Below, piece by piece: positions 25,043-33,968 of a DNA stretch of 64,000 nt (the stretch's first letter is position 1; every line of letters starts with the position of its first letter). Made by a program: the position numbers and the translations under genes. The notes under the pieces were generated by a model. The model worked only from the letters and a program-made list of their open reading frames with translations, ran no database searches and was not told the DNA's origin. The DNA is from Lasioglossum baleicum (lineage: Eukaryota; Arthropoda; Insecta; Hymenoptera; Halictidae), in NCBI RefSeq assembly GCF_051020765.1, contig NW_027469192.1, forward strand, positions 124,001-188,000, read 5' to 3'.

Positions 25043-28000
25043 TTATCTTTCGGATTCGCACGCTACGGGCAAAGGACACAATTTCTCAATGGGTCGCCTA
25101 AAACATGAGGTGGATGTTTTGACGGTCACGACGCGAATGTGGTTGTCGTCGCCGGGATGTAATTGCACCACTCGCCCCAGCTCCCACTTACACGGAGGAA
25201 GGTCTGAATTCCTAAGGAGGACTAGTTGTCCTATCGAGATGGAAGGGCGGGGGCGACGCCACTTTCCGCGTTGCTGAAGCGTATTGAGGTAATCGTTCTG
25301 CCATAATTTCCAAAATCGTTCGGTCATATGTCGAACTAATTGCCATCGCGAGAGGCGATTTTCGGCGATATCCAGAAGCGAAGGTTGCGGAGGGGTTGTG
25401 AGGGCAGATCCAATAAGAAAATGACCTGGGGTTAGCGGAACGACGTCATCGAGAGTATCGGAAAGAGGTGAGATGGGTCGTGAATTGAGGCATGCCTCGA
25501 TTGCGCAAAGGAGCGTCGTAAATTCTTCAAACGTCAGTTTTCGATCGCCTAGAACGCGTCGGAGATGGTGTTTAACGCTTTTAACACCGGCCTCCCATAG
25601 GCCGCCGAAATGTGGGGCAGATGGGGGGTTGAAGTGCCAAACAACACCATCACTGGCGGTTTGATTTTGGAATTCTGGATTTCGAAGAGCGGCGCGATAA
25701 GACATGGTCAATTCCCGATCTGCTCCGACGAACGTTGTTCCGTTATCGGAATACATGCTCTCCGGTAGGCCTCGACGAGAACAAAAACGGACGTATGCGT
25801 TCAAAAAGGCTGAGGTGGAGTAATCCGCGACTAACTCCAAATGCACCGCCTTGGTGGCCATGCATATGAAAAGCGCTATATAGGCTTTGCGGGAAGTGAT
25901 CCCACGACCCGCGGAGGCGCGGATGAGAACGGGGCCTGCGTAATCCAGCCCGCAATGCGAAAAGGGTTTTTTCGGCGGGGACACTCTCACGGCAGGAAGA
26001 TCTCCCATGATCTGGGTCGGGATCGAGGCGCGTTCGCGGACACATTTGACACATGCGTGAATGACAGCCTTCACCTGACTCCGACCTCGGAGAAGCCAGT
26101 ATTCTTGACGAAGAATATAGAGGGTTAACTGCAAACCGGCATGCAAGGCCCGTGCGTGGGCTTGTTCAATGATGAGGCGCACTAACGGGTGTGGAGCTAA
26201 AACAACCGGATGCTTCGATTGAACGGGTAAAACTGCGTTGCGCAGCCGGCCACCGACGCGAAGAAGTCCATTCTCGTCGATAAACGGGTTGAGAGACTCG
26301 AGTGAGTCCTTTGACGAGAGAGATTTTTTATTTTTGATAGCGGCAATGGTTTCTGGAAACTGAATTGCTTGAATGCGGCGCAACCAAAAATTTTTTGCAT
26401 CGGAGACCTCGCGAGCGGACAGGGCGCGTCCTAGAAAACACCTTTGACGGGACCGGCGACAACAGCGAGCATTTCGGACGAAACGTTGAATATAGGCCGT
26501 TACTCTCATTAGTTTTGGCCAACTAGAGAATCGAGATTCTAACTCGCAAACGGGAGCTGGAGCCACGCTGTGAAGCACAACCTTGGATTCGGACTGGTCT
26601 TCAACCGTGAAATATTGAGTTTGGAGGGGCCATTCCGTGGAATCCTCGAGAAGCCAGGATGGACCGTGCCACCAAAGGTGAGATTTGACTAGTTCTCCGC
26701 TAGAAAGTCCACGTGACGCACAATCGGCGGGATTGTCTGTGGTTGGAACATGCTGCCAAATTGCGTGAGGAAGACGAGTTTGCACATCGGCAACACGATT
26801 GGCGACGAACATCTTCCACTTGGAAGGATGAGATTTCAACCACGCAAGCGCTACGGTAGAGTCGGTCCAGCAGTAGCATGGAACTTCGATCAGGTCGAGG
26901 GAGGACGCCACGAAATGCATCAGGCGACTGAGGAGAACTGCGGCTTGCAGTTCAAGGCGCGGGATGGTCAGAGGAGTCAAAGGAGCGACTTTGGACTTTC
27001 CAGCAACCAGCGACACTTGAGTGGTTCCGGCGGCCGAGGTGCAACGGACGAAAACGACTGCTGCGTACGCGATCGTCGACGCGTCCGCGAAACCATGAAG
27101 TTCAATTCGCGAAGCCACCGGAATAAACCCGATCCATCGTGGAATCTGGATTCCGTTCAGGAGCAAAAATTTGGAATAGATTGATTCCCATTGCTCAAGA
27201 TACTGAGTCGGGATAACGTCGTCCCATCCTACTTTGAGGCGCCATAATGCTTGAATGAGTATTTTTGCGGGGATTATCGCCGGAGTGACCCATCCGAGAG
27301 GGTCGTACAACTTTGCGATAGTTGAAAGAATCGCGCGTTTGGTGAGCGGTGGCGGATCAGAAAGATGGACATTGAATTCGAAGGAATCTCGAGAGGGGTT
27401 CCAACTTATCCCGAGGATTTTGACTCGATCGTCGGGAGCGAGAGTTTTGGAACATGCTAGTCCATGATCGTCCTGGTCAATGTCGGAAAGAAATTCGGTT
27501 GTATTACTGGCCCATTTTCGTAGCTTCATTTGGCCGCATTGGAGAAGGCGGACCAACTGGTCACGAGATTGGCGAATAGCCGACAGGTCGTTGCCCCCGA
27601 AAAGAACATCGTCGACATAAATGTGAGATCGAAGTACGGGAACTGCTAACGGAAATCGTTTGCCTTCATCGTTGATTAGTTGTTGAAGAACGCGGAGAGC
27701 CAAGAAGGGAGCACAGGTCATCCCATACGTGACGGTCAGTAACTGAAATGCCTGCGTGTCCTCGGAACGAGAGGGCTTCCAGAGGATGCGTTGGTAATCA
27801 ACATCGCGTTCGTCCACCAGAATCTGGCGATACATTTTGGCAATGTCTGCAGTATAAACGAATCGAAAGGTTCGCCACCGTAGAATGACGGCAGGAAGAT
27901 CGAGCTGTAATTTGGGACCCGGCATAAGATGATCATTTAGCGTAGATCCGTTTGAGGTGACACTGGAGGCGTTGAAAACCACGCGAAGATGTGTGGTAAC

Positions 28001-30256
28001 GCTGTCGGCACGTAGGACCGGATGGTGTGGAATGTAAACGCATTGAGAAGAGGAAGGCAAATCGGGAGCTTGACGCATGTGTCCAAGATTCTCGTAATCT
28101 CGGAGGAACTCCTTATACTCCTCAGCTAGCGAGGGTTGCAATTGAAATTTCCTATAAATTGATTGTAGGACCTTGTCGGCAGCAGAACGAGAGTGACCGA
28201 TGTCAATTGGGGGGCCCTTACGGAAAGGGAGACGGACGATATACCGTCCATCGGATGATCGCGACGTGTGCATTTGAAAATGCCGTTCGCATTGTTCTTC
28301 CTCCTTGGCGAGGGGGGAATGCGCAGGGATTTCCTCAATTTCCCAGAATCGGCGCAGATCGTTCGACAGAGTGTCGTATTGGATACAGTGATGCATCGAG
28401 ATGCTTGATTCCGAACGAGGTTGAGAGAGAGGAGATGATACGGGACCAGAGATTACCCAACCGAAAATTGTATTCTGGGCAATAGGCTGCCCGCTTGAAC
28501 CCTTCTTGAGACCGTCGAGAATTATATGCGAATACACATCTGCGCCGAGAAGGAGATGAATCGCGGCGGAACTCGACGGATCAGAATCGGCCCACTTAAG
28601 CTGCGATAAATGAGCGAGGGCTCGATCATTTTGAATACGTTTCGGCATGTACGTGGAGAGCGATTTCAAAACGAGCGCTGTGGTTTCGACTGACGGAGAG
28701 TCGGAGTCGCGAGGAGCTACGAGGAGATGCACGGCTCGACGCACCGTACCGGCGTGAACTCCTCCGACGGCGGAAATGGATGTCGCAACGCGGGTGCACG
28801 TCGCACGCAATAGGTGCACCATAGATTCAGTGACGAAACTGGCTTCGGATCCTTGATCGACCAAGGCTCGTACGGTGATGCACCGGCCCGACGGAACAAG
28901 AATTTGAACCCATGCGGTGGCCAGAAGAATACTTGAACTCGAGGTGGCGAGGGTGGACGCGAAATGCGAATTGATCGCGGACGAATCTTCCGACGGAAGC
29001 GGCGACGAGGCTGTACCTGACGGCGCGGAACGAGGTGCATCTTCATGCAATAGCGAATGATGTCGCTTATGACACACACGGCACAAGTACTTGCTCGCAC
29101 AGTCTCGTAGAACATGATTACCGCTCAAGCAATTAAAACAGCGCGAAAACCTTTGAACTAGTTCACGGCGGCCGCTAGGGTTTTGCGCCATGAATTTCGG
29201 GCACGAACTAAAAACATGTGACGCCCTACACACTGGACAGATAGGTCGCGACGTTGTAGAAGACTGCGAGGTGGTCGCTGCGTGGACTCGCGAAAAACCA
29301 GCTGTGGGACGAGGCAGAGTTTCCGAGCGCGATGTGGGCGAGGATTCAGATTCAGTTGAAAATTCCTCAAGACCGCGAGCGCGAGAATCGAGAAACTTCT
29401 GAAGAGTTTCGAAAGACGGAGGTGTAACGTCGTCGCTGATTTTTAATTTCCACGCCTTTCGCGTCGGACCGTCTAGCTTTTGGGAAACCAGATGGACCAA
29501 ATGGTCGTTCCAGAGATCCTCTGGTGTTCGTCCGATTTTCTGCAGCGACTTGAGTATGCTGCCGACACGATCGCAAAGGTTTTCCAAATCCGTCGCAGAT
29601 TCACGAGATAACGCAGGAATGTTTTGCAACTCCGACATGTGAGCGGAAATGATACGCCGCGGATTTTCGTATCGACCTTTCAATGTGTTCCACGCGATTT
29701 TGAAATTGTCCTCGGTTATCGATAAGTTGTCAATGCTTTCGAGAGCGCGACCCTTTAATGCGGAAACGAGATAATGTAGGCGCGTTACATCGCGAAGCGA
29801 GCGATTATGTATAATGAGAGCTAAGAATTTATCGCGGAACGATTCCCATTTATCGTAACGGCCTTCAAACTGCGGTAGATCTATCCGTGGAAGCTGTGAT
29901 TCGGGAACCGACAGACACGCTTGTCCGTCGCTCACGGAAGCAGACTGACCTGGAGAATCGAGAGTGAGCGCGTCGAGATGAGTCGTCATGAACGATAACG
30001 TGTCCAGGTAGACCTCCTCCGTTGCAGCGAAATGGTCCTCCAGGAAGTACGGAATGCTCGCACGGTCGTCCGATGGAATGGTAGCGAAGAGGTGGGAATG
30101 ACCCGTCTCGAACTTCCGCCACTGGTTCTGGAGGTGAACAATTCTTGTCCGCAGGTTGGATTTGGTCCAGTTATTTTTCCCCAGCTTCTTGAGGTTGGTG
30201 AGGGCTCGTTCGATCGCCAGCTGCGTCTGCACGTGCCCTTCGAGAGACTGTGCCAT
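25043..30256 (-). CDS. Gag-Pol polyprotein, BEL/Pao type
   Basis: One frame of 1737 codons, intact from ATG to TAA. It encodes all proteins of the retrotransposon cycle: capsid, protease, reverse transcriptase, RNase H and integrase. Residues about 126-281 resemble the DUF1759 gag region. A cysteine/histidine cluster follows at 340-352 (CX2CX3HX4C), then a canonical knuckle at 373-386 (CX2CX4HX4C). The protease carries a DQGS active site (D467, DUF1758 type). The reverse transcriptase has D804 and YVDD at 880-883. RNase H acidic residues fit D1058, E1102, D1132 and D1178. The integrase has zinc ligands H1367, H1372, C1402 and C1405 and catalytic D1438, D1504 and E1555. The C-terminal 130 residues look like DUF5641. 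I chose the ATG at 30256 (context ATCATGG: A at -3, G at +4). The frame extends further upstream only through a GTG codon at 30283, an unlikely eukaryotic start. No frameshift, stop or missing catalytic residue was seen. Confidence 0.96.
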   Translation of the reverse strand: MAQSLEGHVQTQLAIERALTNLKKLGKNNWTKSNLRTRIVHLQNQWRKFETGHSHLFATIPSDDRASIPYFLEDHFAATEEVYLDTLSFMTTHLDALTLDSPGQSASVSDGQACLSVPESQLPRIDLPQFEGRYDKWESFRDKFLALIIHNRSLRDVTRLHYLVSALKGRALESIDNLSITEDNFKIAWNTLKGRYENPRRIISAHMSELQNIPALSRESATDLENLCDRVGSILKSLQKIGRTPEDLWNDHLVHLVSQKLDGPTRKAWKLKISDDVTPPSFETLQKFLDSRARGLEEFSTESESSPTSRSETLPRPTAGFSRVHAATTSQSSTTSRPICPVCRASHVFSSCPKFMAQNPSGRRELVQRFSRCFNCLSGNHVLRDCASKYLCRVCHKRHHSLLHEDAPRSAPSGTASSPLPSEDSSAINSHFASTLATSSSSILLATAWVQILVPSGRCITVRALVDQGSEASFVTESMVHLLRATCTRVATSISAVGGVHAGTVRRAVHLLVAPRDSDSPSVETTALVLKSLSTYMPKRIQNDRALAHLSQLKWADSDPSSSAAIHLLLGADVYSHIILDGLKKGSSGQPIAQNTIFGWVISGPVSSPLSQPRSESSISMHHCIQYDTLSNDLRRFWEIEEIPAHSPLAKEEEQCERHFQMHTSRSSDGRYIVRLPFRKGPPIDIGHSRSAADKVLQSIYRKFQLQPSLAEEYKEFLRDYENLGHMRQAPDLPSSSQCVYIPHHPVLRADSVTTHLRVVFNASSVTSNGSTLNDHLMPGPKLQLDLPAVILRWRTFRFVYTADIAKMYRQILVDERDVDYQRILWKPSRSEDTQAFQLLTVTYGMTCAPFLALRVLQQLINDEGKRFPLAVPVLRSHIYVDDVLFGGNDLSAIRQSRDQLVRLLQCGQMKLRKWASNTTEFLSDIDQDDHGLACSKTLAPDDRVKILGISWNPSRDSFEFNVHLSDPPPLTKRAILSTIAKLYDPLGWVTPAIIPAKILIQALWRLKVGWDDVIPTQYLEQWESIYSKFLLLNGIQIPRWIGFIPVASRIELHGFADASTIAYAAVVFVRCTSAAGTTQVSLVAGKSKVAPLTPLTIPRLELQAAVLLSRLMHFVASSLDLIEVPCYCWTDSTVALAWLKSHPSKWKMFVANRVADVQTRLPHAIWQHVPTTDNPADCASRGLSSGELVKSHLWWHGPSWLLEDSTEWPLQTQYFTVEDQSESKVVLHSVAPAPVCELESRFSSWPKLMRVTAYIQRFVRNARCCRRSRQRCFLGRALSAREVSDAKNFWLRRIQAIQFPETIAAIKNKKSLSSKDSLESLNPFIDENGLLRVGGRLRNAVLPVQSKHPVVLAPHPLVRLIIEQAHARALHAGLQLTLYILRQEYWLLRGRSQVKAVIHACVKCVRERASIPTQIMGDLPAVRVSPPKKPFSHCGLDYAGPVLIRASAGRGITSRKAYIALFICMATKAVHLELVADYSTSAFLNAYVRFCSRRGLPESMYSDNGTTFVGADRELTMSYRAALRNPEFQNQTASDGVVWHFNPPSAPHFGGLWEAGVKSVKHHLRRVLGDRKLTFEEFTTLLCAIEACLNSRPISPLSDTLDDVVPLTPGHFLIGSALTTPPQPSLLDIAENRLSRWQLVRHMTERFWKLWQNDYLNTLQQRGKWRRPRPSISIGQLVLLRNSDLPPCKWELGRVVQLHPGDDNHIRVVTVKTSTSCFRRPIEKLCPLPVACESER

Positions 30257-30302
30257 GATGACGAAACTCGTACACTCCTTCACTGAATTGATTTTCCTCG
30301 CG
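30257..30302 (-). other. Gag-pol leader between PBS and start codon
   Basis: Only 46 bp separate the primer-binding site from the ATG. The gag frame has no stop codon upstream through this leader, the PBS and the first LTR codon, but no ATG either, so initiation at 30256 remains the simplest reading. No packaging signal can be recognised by eye. Confidence 0.7.
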
Positions 30303-30320
30303 ATCCGGCTCGAAGGACCA
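30303..30320 (-). other. Primer-binding site, probably tRNA-Tyr
   Basis: On the minus strand TGGTCCTTCGAGCCGGAT begins 3 bases after the end of the 5' LTR. Its complement is an 18-base tRNA 3' end terminating in CCA. From memory, insect tRNA-Tyr ends in the same T-arm and acceptor sequence, so tRNA-Tyr is the likely primer of minus-strand DNA synthesis. The location and the leading TGG are seen directly; the tRNA identity is recalled knowledge. Confidence 0.85.
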
Positions 30321-30323
30321 AAA

Positions 30324-30776
30324 TGTTCGGTGGCGATCGACGATCGAAATCACCGATATCCGGAACCGCTCAGACGTGAGCGCGTGAGGAACACGATAAG
30401 GAGTTAACTTGAAGAAGGAGATGATTCTGAATGCACCGTGATAATCGTAATATGAGTGCGATGTACAACAGTGGATCGTGGTCGAAAGACGAATAATCGC
30501 GAAGACCGAAGAGAGCCTTTTTAAACACTCTTCGAGCGACAGGCGGGGTCGCACGCGATTGGATCATAATCGATCGCATGATCCTCGAAGATGACTGTCC
30601 GAGATTCAAATTGAAGATGTTTACCGGTAACGAGTGTCGATAAACACACCGTGGCCTAGCGAAACGGTAACAATTGATCGCTGCTCGACTCTAAATATAG
30701 ACCACAACAAAACAGATCGAACGTCGATCGACAGTCGGCGTAACGACTAATAAATCTTCAATTTGAATCCCGAACA
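30324..30776 (-). repeat. 5' LTR of the BEL/Pao element (453 bp)
   Basis: Identical to 24189-24641 except for A at 30527 where the other LTR has G. It has the same TGTTCGG/CCGAACA ends. In this orientation it should carry the promoter of the element and the start of its RNA. The PBS lies 3 bp inside the element from its inner edge. Confidence 0.97.
30692..30699 (-). promoter_or_regulatory. TATA-like box in the 5' LTR
   Basis: TATATTTA on the minus strand, about 78 bp into the LTR, with a TCAATTG initiator-like sequence some 24 bp downstream (30671-30677). The spacing is slightly short for a classical TATA promoter. The same sequence exists in the 3' LTR at 24557-24564. This is a motif match only. 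Confidence 0.4.
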
Positions 30777-30781
30777 GTACG
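30777..30781. repeat. Target-site duplication, right copy (GTACG)
   Basis: GTACG follows the LTR end CCGAACA and equals 24184-24188. Beyond it the satellite resumes in phase (GTACGGAAACTCCG). Removing the element and one GTACG restores a continuous monomer of normal length. Confidence 0.93.
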
Positions 30782-31215
30782 GAAACTCCGATTCGGCAAG
30801 CACGACCACGATTTATTTGTCCTTATATCAGATTCGACGATTCTTCGTTTGAGAAGTGAATTTCTGTGCCGAATCGCTGTTTCGCGCGCTAGATCAGTGC
30901 ATTTGCATGCAAGTATGAGAAATTGGAATAGAAACTCCGACCCGGCAATCACGACCACGATTTATTCGTCCTTATGTCAGATTCGACGATTCTTCGTTTG
31001 AGAAGTGTATTTCTGTGCGGAATCGCTGTTTCGCGTGCTATATCAGTGCATTTGCATGCAAGTATGCGAAATTGGAATAGAAACTCCGACCCGGCAATCA
31101 CGATCACGATTTATTCGAGCCTATGTCAGTTTCGACGATTCTTCGTTTGAGAAGTGTATTACTGTGCGGAATCGCTGTTTCGCGCTCTAGATCAGTGCAT
31201 TTGCATGCAAGTATG

Positions 31216-33918
31216 AGAAATTGGAATAGAAACTCCGACCCGGCAATCACGATCACGATTTATTCGAGCTTATGTCAGATTCGACGATTCTTCGTTTCAG
31301 AAGTGTATTTCTGTGCGGAATCGCTGTTTCGCGTGCTATATCAGTGCATTTGCATGCATGCGAAATTGGAATTGAAACTCCGACCCGGCAAGCACGATCA
31401 CAATTTATTATAGCCTATGTCAGTTTCGACGATTCTTCGTTTCAGAAGTGTATTTCTGTGCGGAATCGCTGTTTCGCGCGCTAGATCAGTGCATTTGTAT
31501 GCAAATATGCGAAATTGGCACGAAAACTCCGATTCGGCAAGCACGATCACGATTTATTCGAGCTTATGTCAGATTCGACGATTCTTCGTTTCAGAAGGGT
31601 ATTTCTGTGCGGAATCGCTGTTTCGCGCGCTAGATCAGTGCATTTGCATGCAAGTATGAGAAATTGGAATAGAAACTCCGACCCGGCAAGCACGATCACA
31701 ATTTATTCGAGCCTATGTCAGATTCGACGATTATTCGTTTCAGAAATGAATTTCTGTACGGAATCGCTGTTTAGCGTGCTAGATCAGTGCATTTGTATGC
31801 AAATATGCGAAATTGGCACGGAAACTCCGATTCGGCAAGCACGATCACGATTTATTCGAGCTTATGTCAGATTCGACGATTCTTCATTTGAGAAGTGTAT
31901 TTCTGTGCGGAATCGCTGTTTCGCGCGCTAGATCAGTGCATTTGCATGCAAGTATGAGAAATTGGAATTGAAACTCCGACCCGGCAATCACGATCACGAT
32001 TTATTCGAGCTTATGTCAGATTCGACGATTCTTCGTTTCAGAAGTGTATTTCTGTGCGGAATCGCTGTTTCGCGTGCTATATCAGTGCATTTGCATTCAA
32101 GTATGCGAAATTGGCACGGAAACTCCGATTCGGCAAGCACGACCACGATTCATTCGAGCTTATGTCAGATTCGACGATTCTTCGTTTCAGAAGTGTATTT
32201 CTGTGCGGAATCGCTGTTTCGCGTGCTATATCAGTGCATTTGCATACAAGTTTGCGAAATTGGAATAGAAACTCCGACCCGGCAAGCACGATCACAATTT
32301 ATTCGAGCCTATGTCAGATTCGACGATTCTTCGTTTCAGATGTGTATTTCTGTGCGGAATCGCTGTTTCGCGTGCTAGATCAGTGCATTTGTATGCAGAT
32401 ATGCGAAATTGGCACGGAAACTCCGATTCGGCAAGCACGATCACGATTTATTCGAGCTTATGTCAGATTCGACGATTCTTCGTTTCAGAAGTGTATTTCT
32501 GTGCGGAATCGCTGTTTCGCGTGCTATATCAGTGCATTTGCATGCAAGTATGCGAAATTGGAATAGAAACTCCGACCCGGCAATCACGATCACGATTTAT
32601 TCGAGCTTATGTCAGATTCGACGATTCTTCGTTTCAGAAGTGTATTTCTGTGCGGAATCGCTGTTTCGCGTGCTATATCAGTGCATTTGCATGCATGCGA
32701 AATTGGAATTGAAACTCCGACCCGGCAAGCACGATCACAATTTATTATAGCCTATGTCAGTTTCGACGATTCTTCGTTTCAGAAGTGTATTTCTGTGCGG
32801 AATCGCTGTTTCGCGCGCTAGATCAGTGCATTTGTATGCAAATATGCGAAATTGGCACGAAAACTCCGATTCGGCAAGCACGATCACGATTTATTCGAGC
32901 TTATGTCAGATTCGACGATTCTTCGTTTCAGAAGGGTATTTCTGTGCGGAATCGCTGTTTCGCGCGCTAGATCAGTGCATTTGCATGCAAGTATGAGAAA
33001 TTGGAATAGAAACTCCGACCCGGCAAGCACGATCACAATTTATTCGAGCCTATGTCAGATTCGACGATTATTCGTTTCACAAATGAATTTCTGTACGGAA
33101 TCGCTGTTTAGCGTGCTAGATCAGTGCATTTGTATGCAAATATGCGAAATTGGCACGGAAACTCCGATTCGGCAAGCACGATCACGATTTATTCGAGCTT
33201 ATGTCAGATTCGACGATTCTTCATTTGAGAAGTGTATTTCTGTGCGGAATCGCTGTTTCGCGCGCTAGATCAGTGCATTTGCATGCAAGTATGAGAAATT
33301 GGAATTGAAACTCCGACCCGGCAATCACGATCACGATTTATTCGAGCTTATGTCAGATTCGACGATTCTTCGTTTCAGAAGTGTATTTCTGTGCGGAATC
33401 GCTGTTTCGCGTGCTATATCAGTGCATTTGCATTCAAGTATGCGAAATTGGCACGGAAACTCCGATTCGGCAAGCACGACCACGATTCATTCGAGCTTAT
33501 GTCAGATTCGACGATTCTTCGTTTCAGAAGTGTATTTCTGTGCGGAATCGCTGTTTCGCGTGCTATATCAGTGCATTTGCATACAAGTTTGCGAAATTGG
33601 AATAGAAACTCCGACCCGGCAAGCACGATCACAATTTATTCGAGCCTATGTCAGATTCGACGATTCTTCGTTTCAGAAGTGTATTTCTGTGCGGAATCGC
33701 TGTTTCGCGTGCTAGATCAGTGCATTTGTATGCAGATATGCGAAATTGGCACGGAAACTCCGATTCGGCAAGCACGATCACGATTTATTCGAGCTTATGT
33801 CAGATTCGACGATTCTTCGTTTCAGAAGTGTATTTCTGTGCGGAATCGCTGTTTCGCGTGCTATATCAGTGCATTTGCATGCAAGTATGCGAAATTGGAA
33901 TAGAAACTCCGACCCGGC
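31216..33918 (+). repeat. 9-monomer HOR, tandem duplication (1337 bp)
   Basis: Two adjacent copies at offset 1337 bp (nine monomers, one of them 145 bp). A few point differences separate them: CAGAAATGAATTTC near 31741 against CACAAATGAATTTC near 33078, and CAGATGTGTATTTC at 32337 against CAGAAGTG in the other copy. The divergence exceeds that of the neighbouring 1934-bp HOR, so this duplication looks older. Confidence 0.85.
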
Positions 33919-33968
33919 AAGCACGATCACAATTTATTCGAGCCTATGTCAGATTCGACAATTATTCG

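Larger units (their letters stand above)
24189..30776 (-). mobile_element. Complete BEL/Pao LTR retrotransposon
   Basis: A 6588-bp element on the minus strand with everything needed for autonomy: two 453-bp LTRs, a tRNA-complementary primer-binding site beside the 5' LTR, one uninterrupted gag-pol frame, a purine-rich tract beside the 3' LTR and a 5-bp target duplication. Domain order (gag, zinc knuckles, aspartic protease, reverse transcriptase, RNase H, integrase, C-terminal domain) with a single fused gag-pol and no env frame is typical of BEL/Pao. The LTRs differ at one base (24392 G, 30527 A), so insertion is very recent and the element may still be active. It is the only non-satellite sequence in the window and has no second copy here. 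Confidence 0.97.

Noticed and set aside
25043..30256. Short plus-strand and out-of-frame minus-strand frames inside the element
   Set aside because: They overlap the intact gag-pol frame and show no recognisable domain.
30257..30283. Gag-pol starting at a GTG codon (1746 residues)
   Set aside because: GTG is not a usual eukaryotic start. The in-frame ATG at 30256 has A at -3 and G at +4.
30303..30320. Fragment of a tRNA gene
   Set aside because: Only the 3'-terminal 18 bases including CCA are present, at the fixed PBS position. Nuclear tRNA genes do not encode CCA and no cloverleaf follows.
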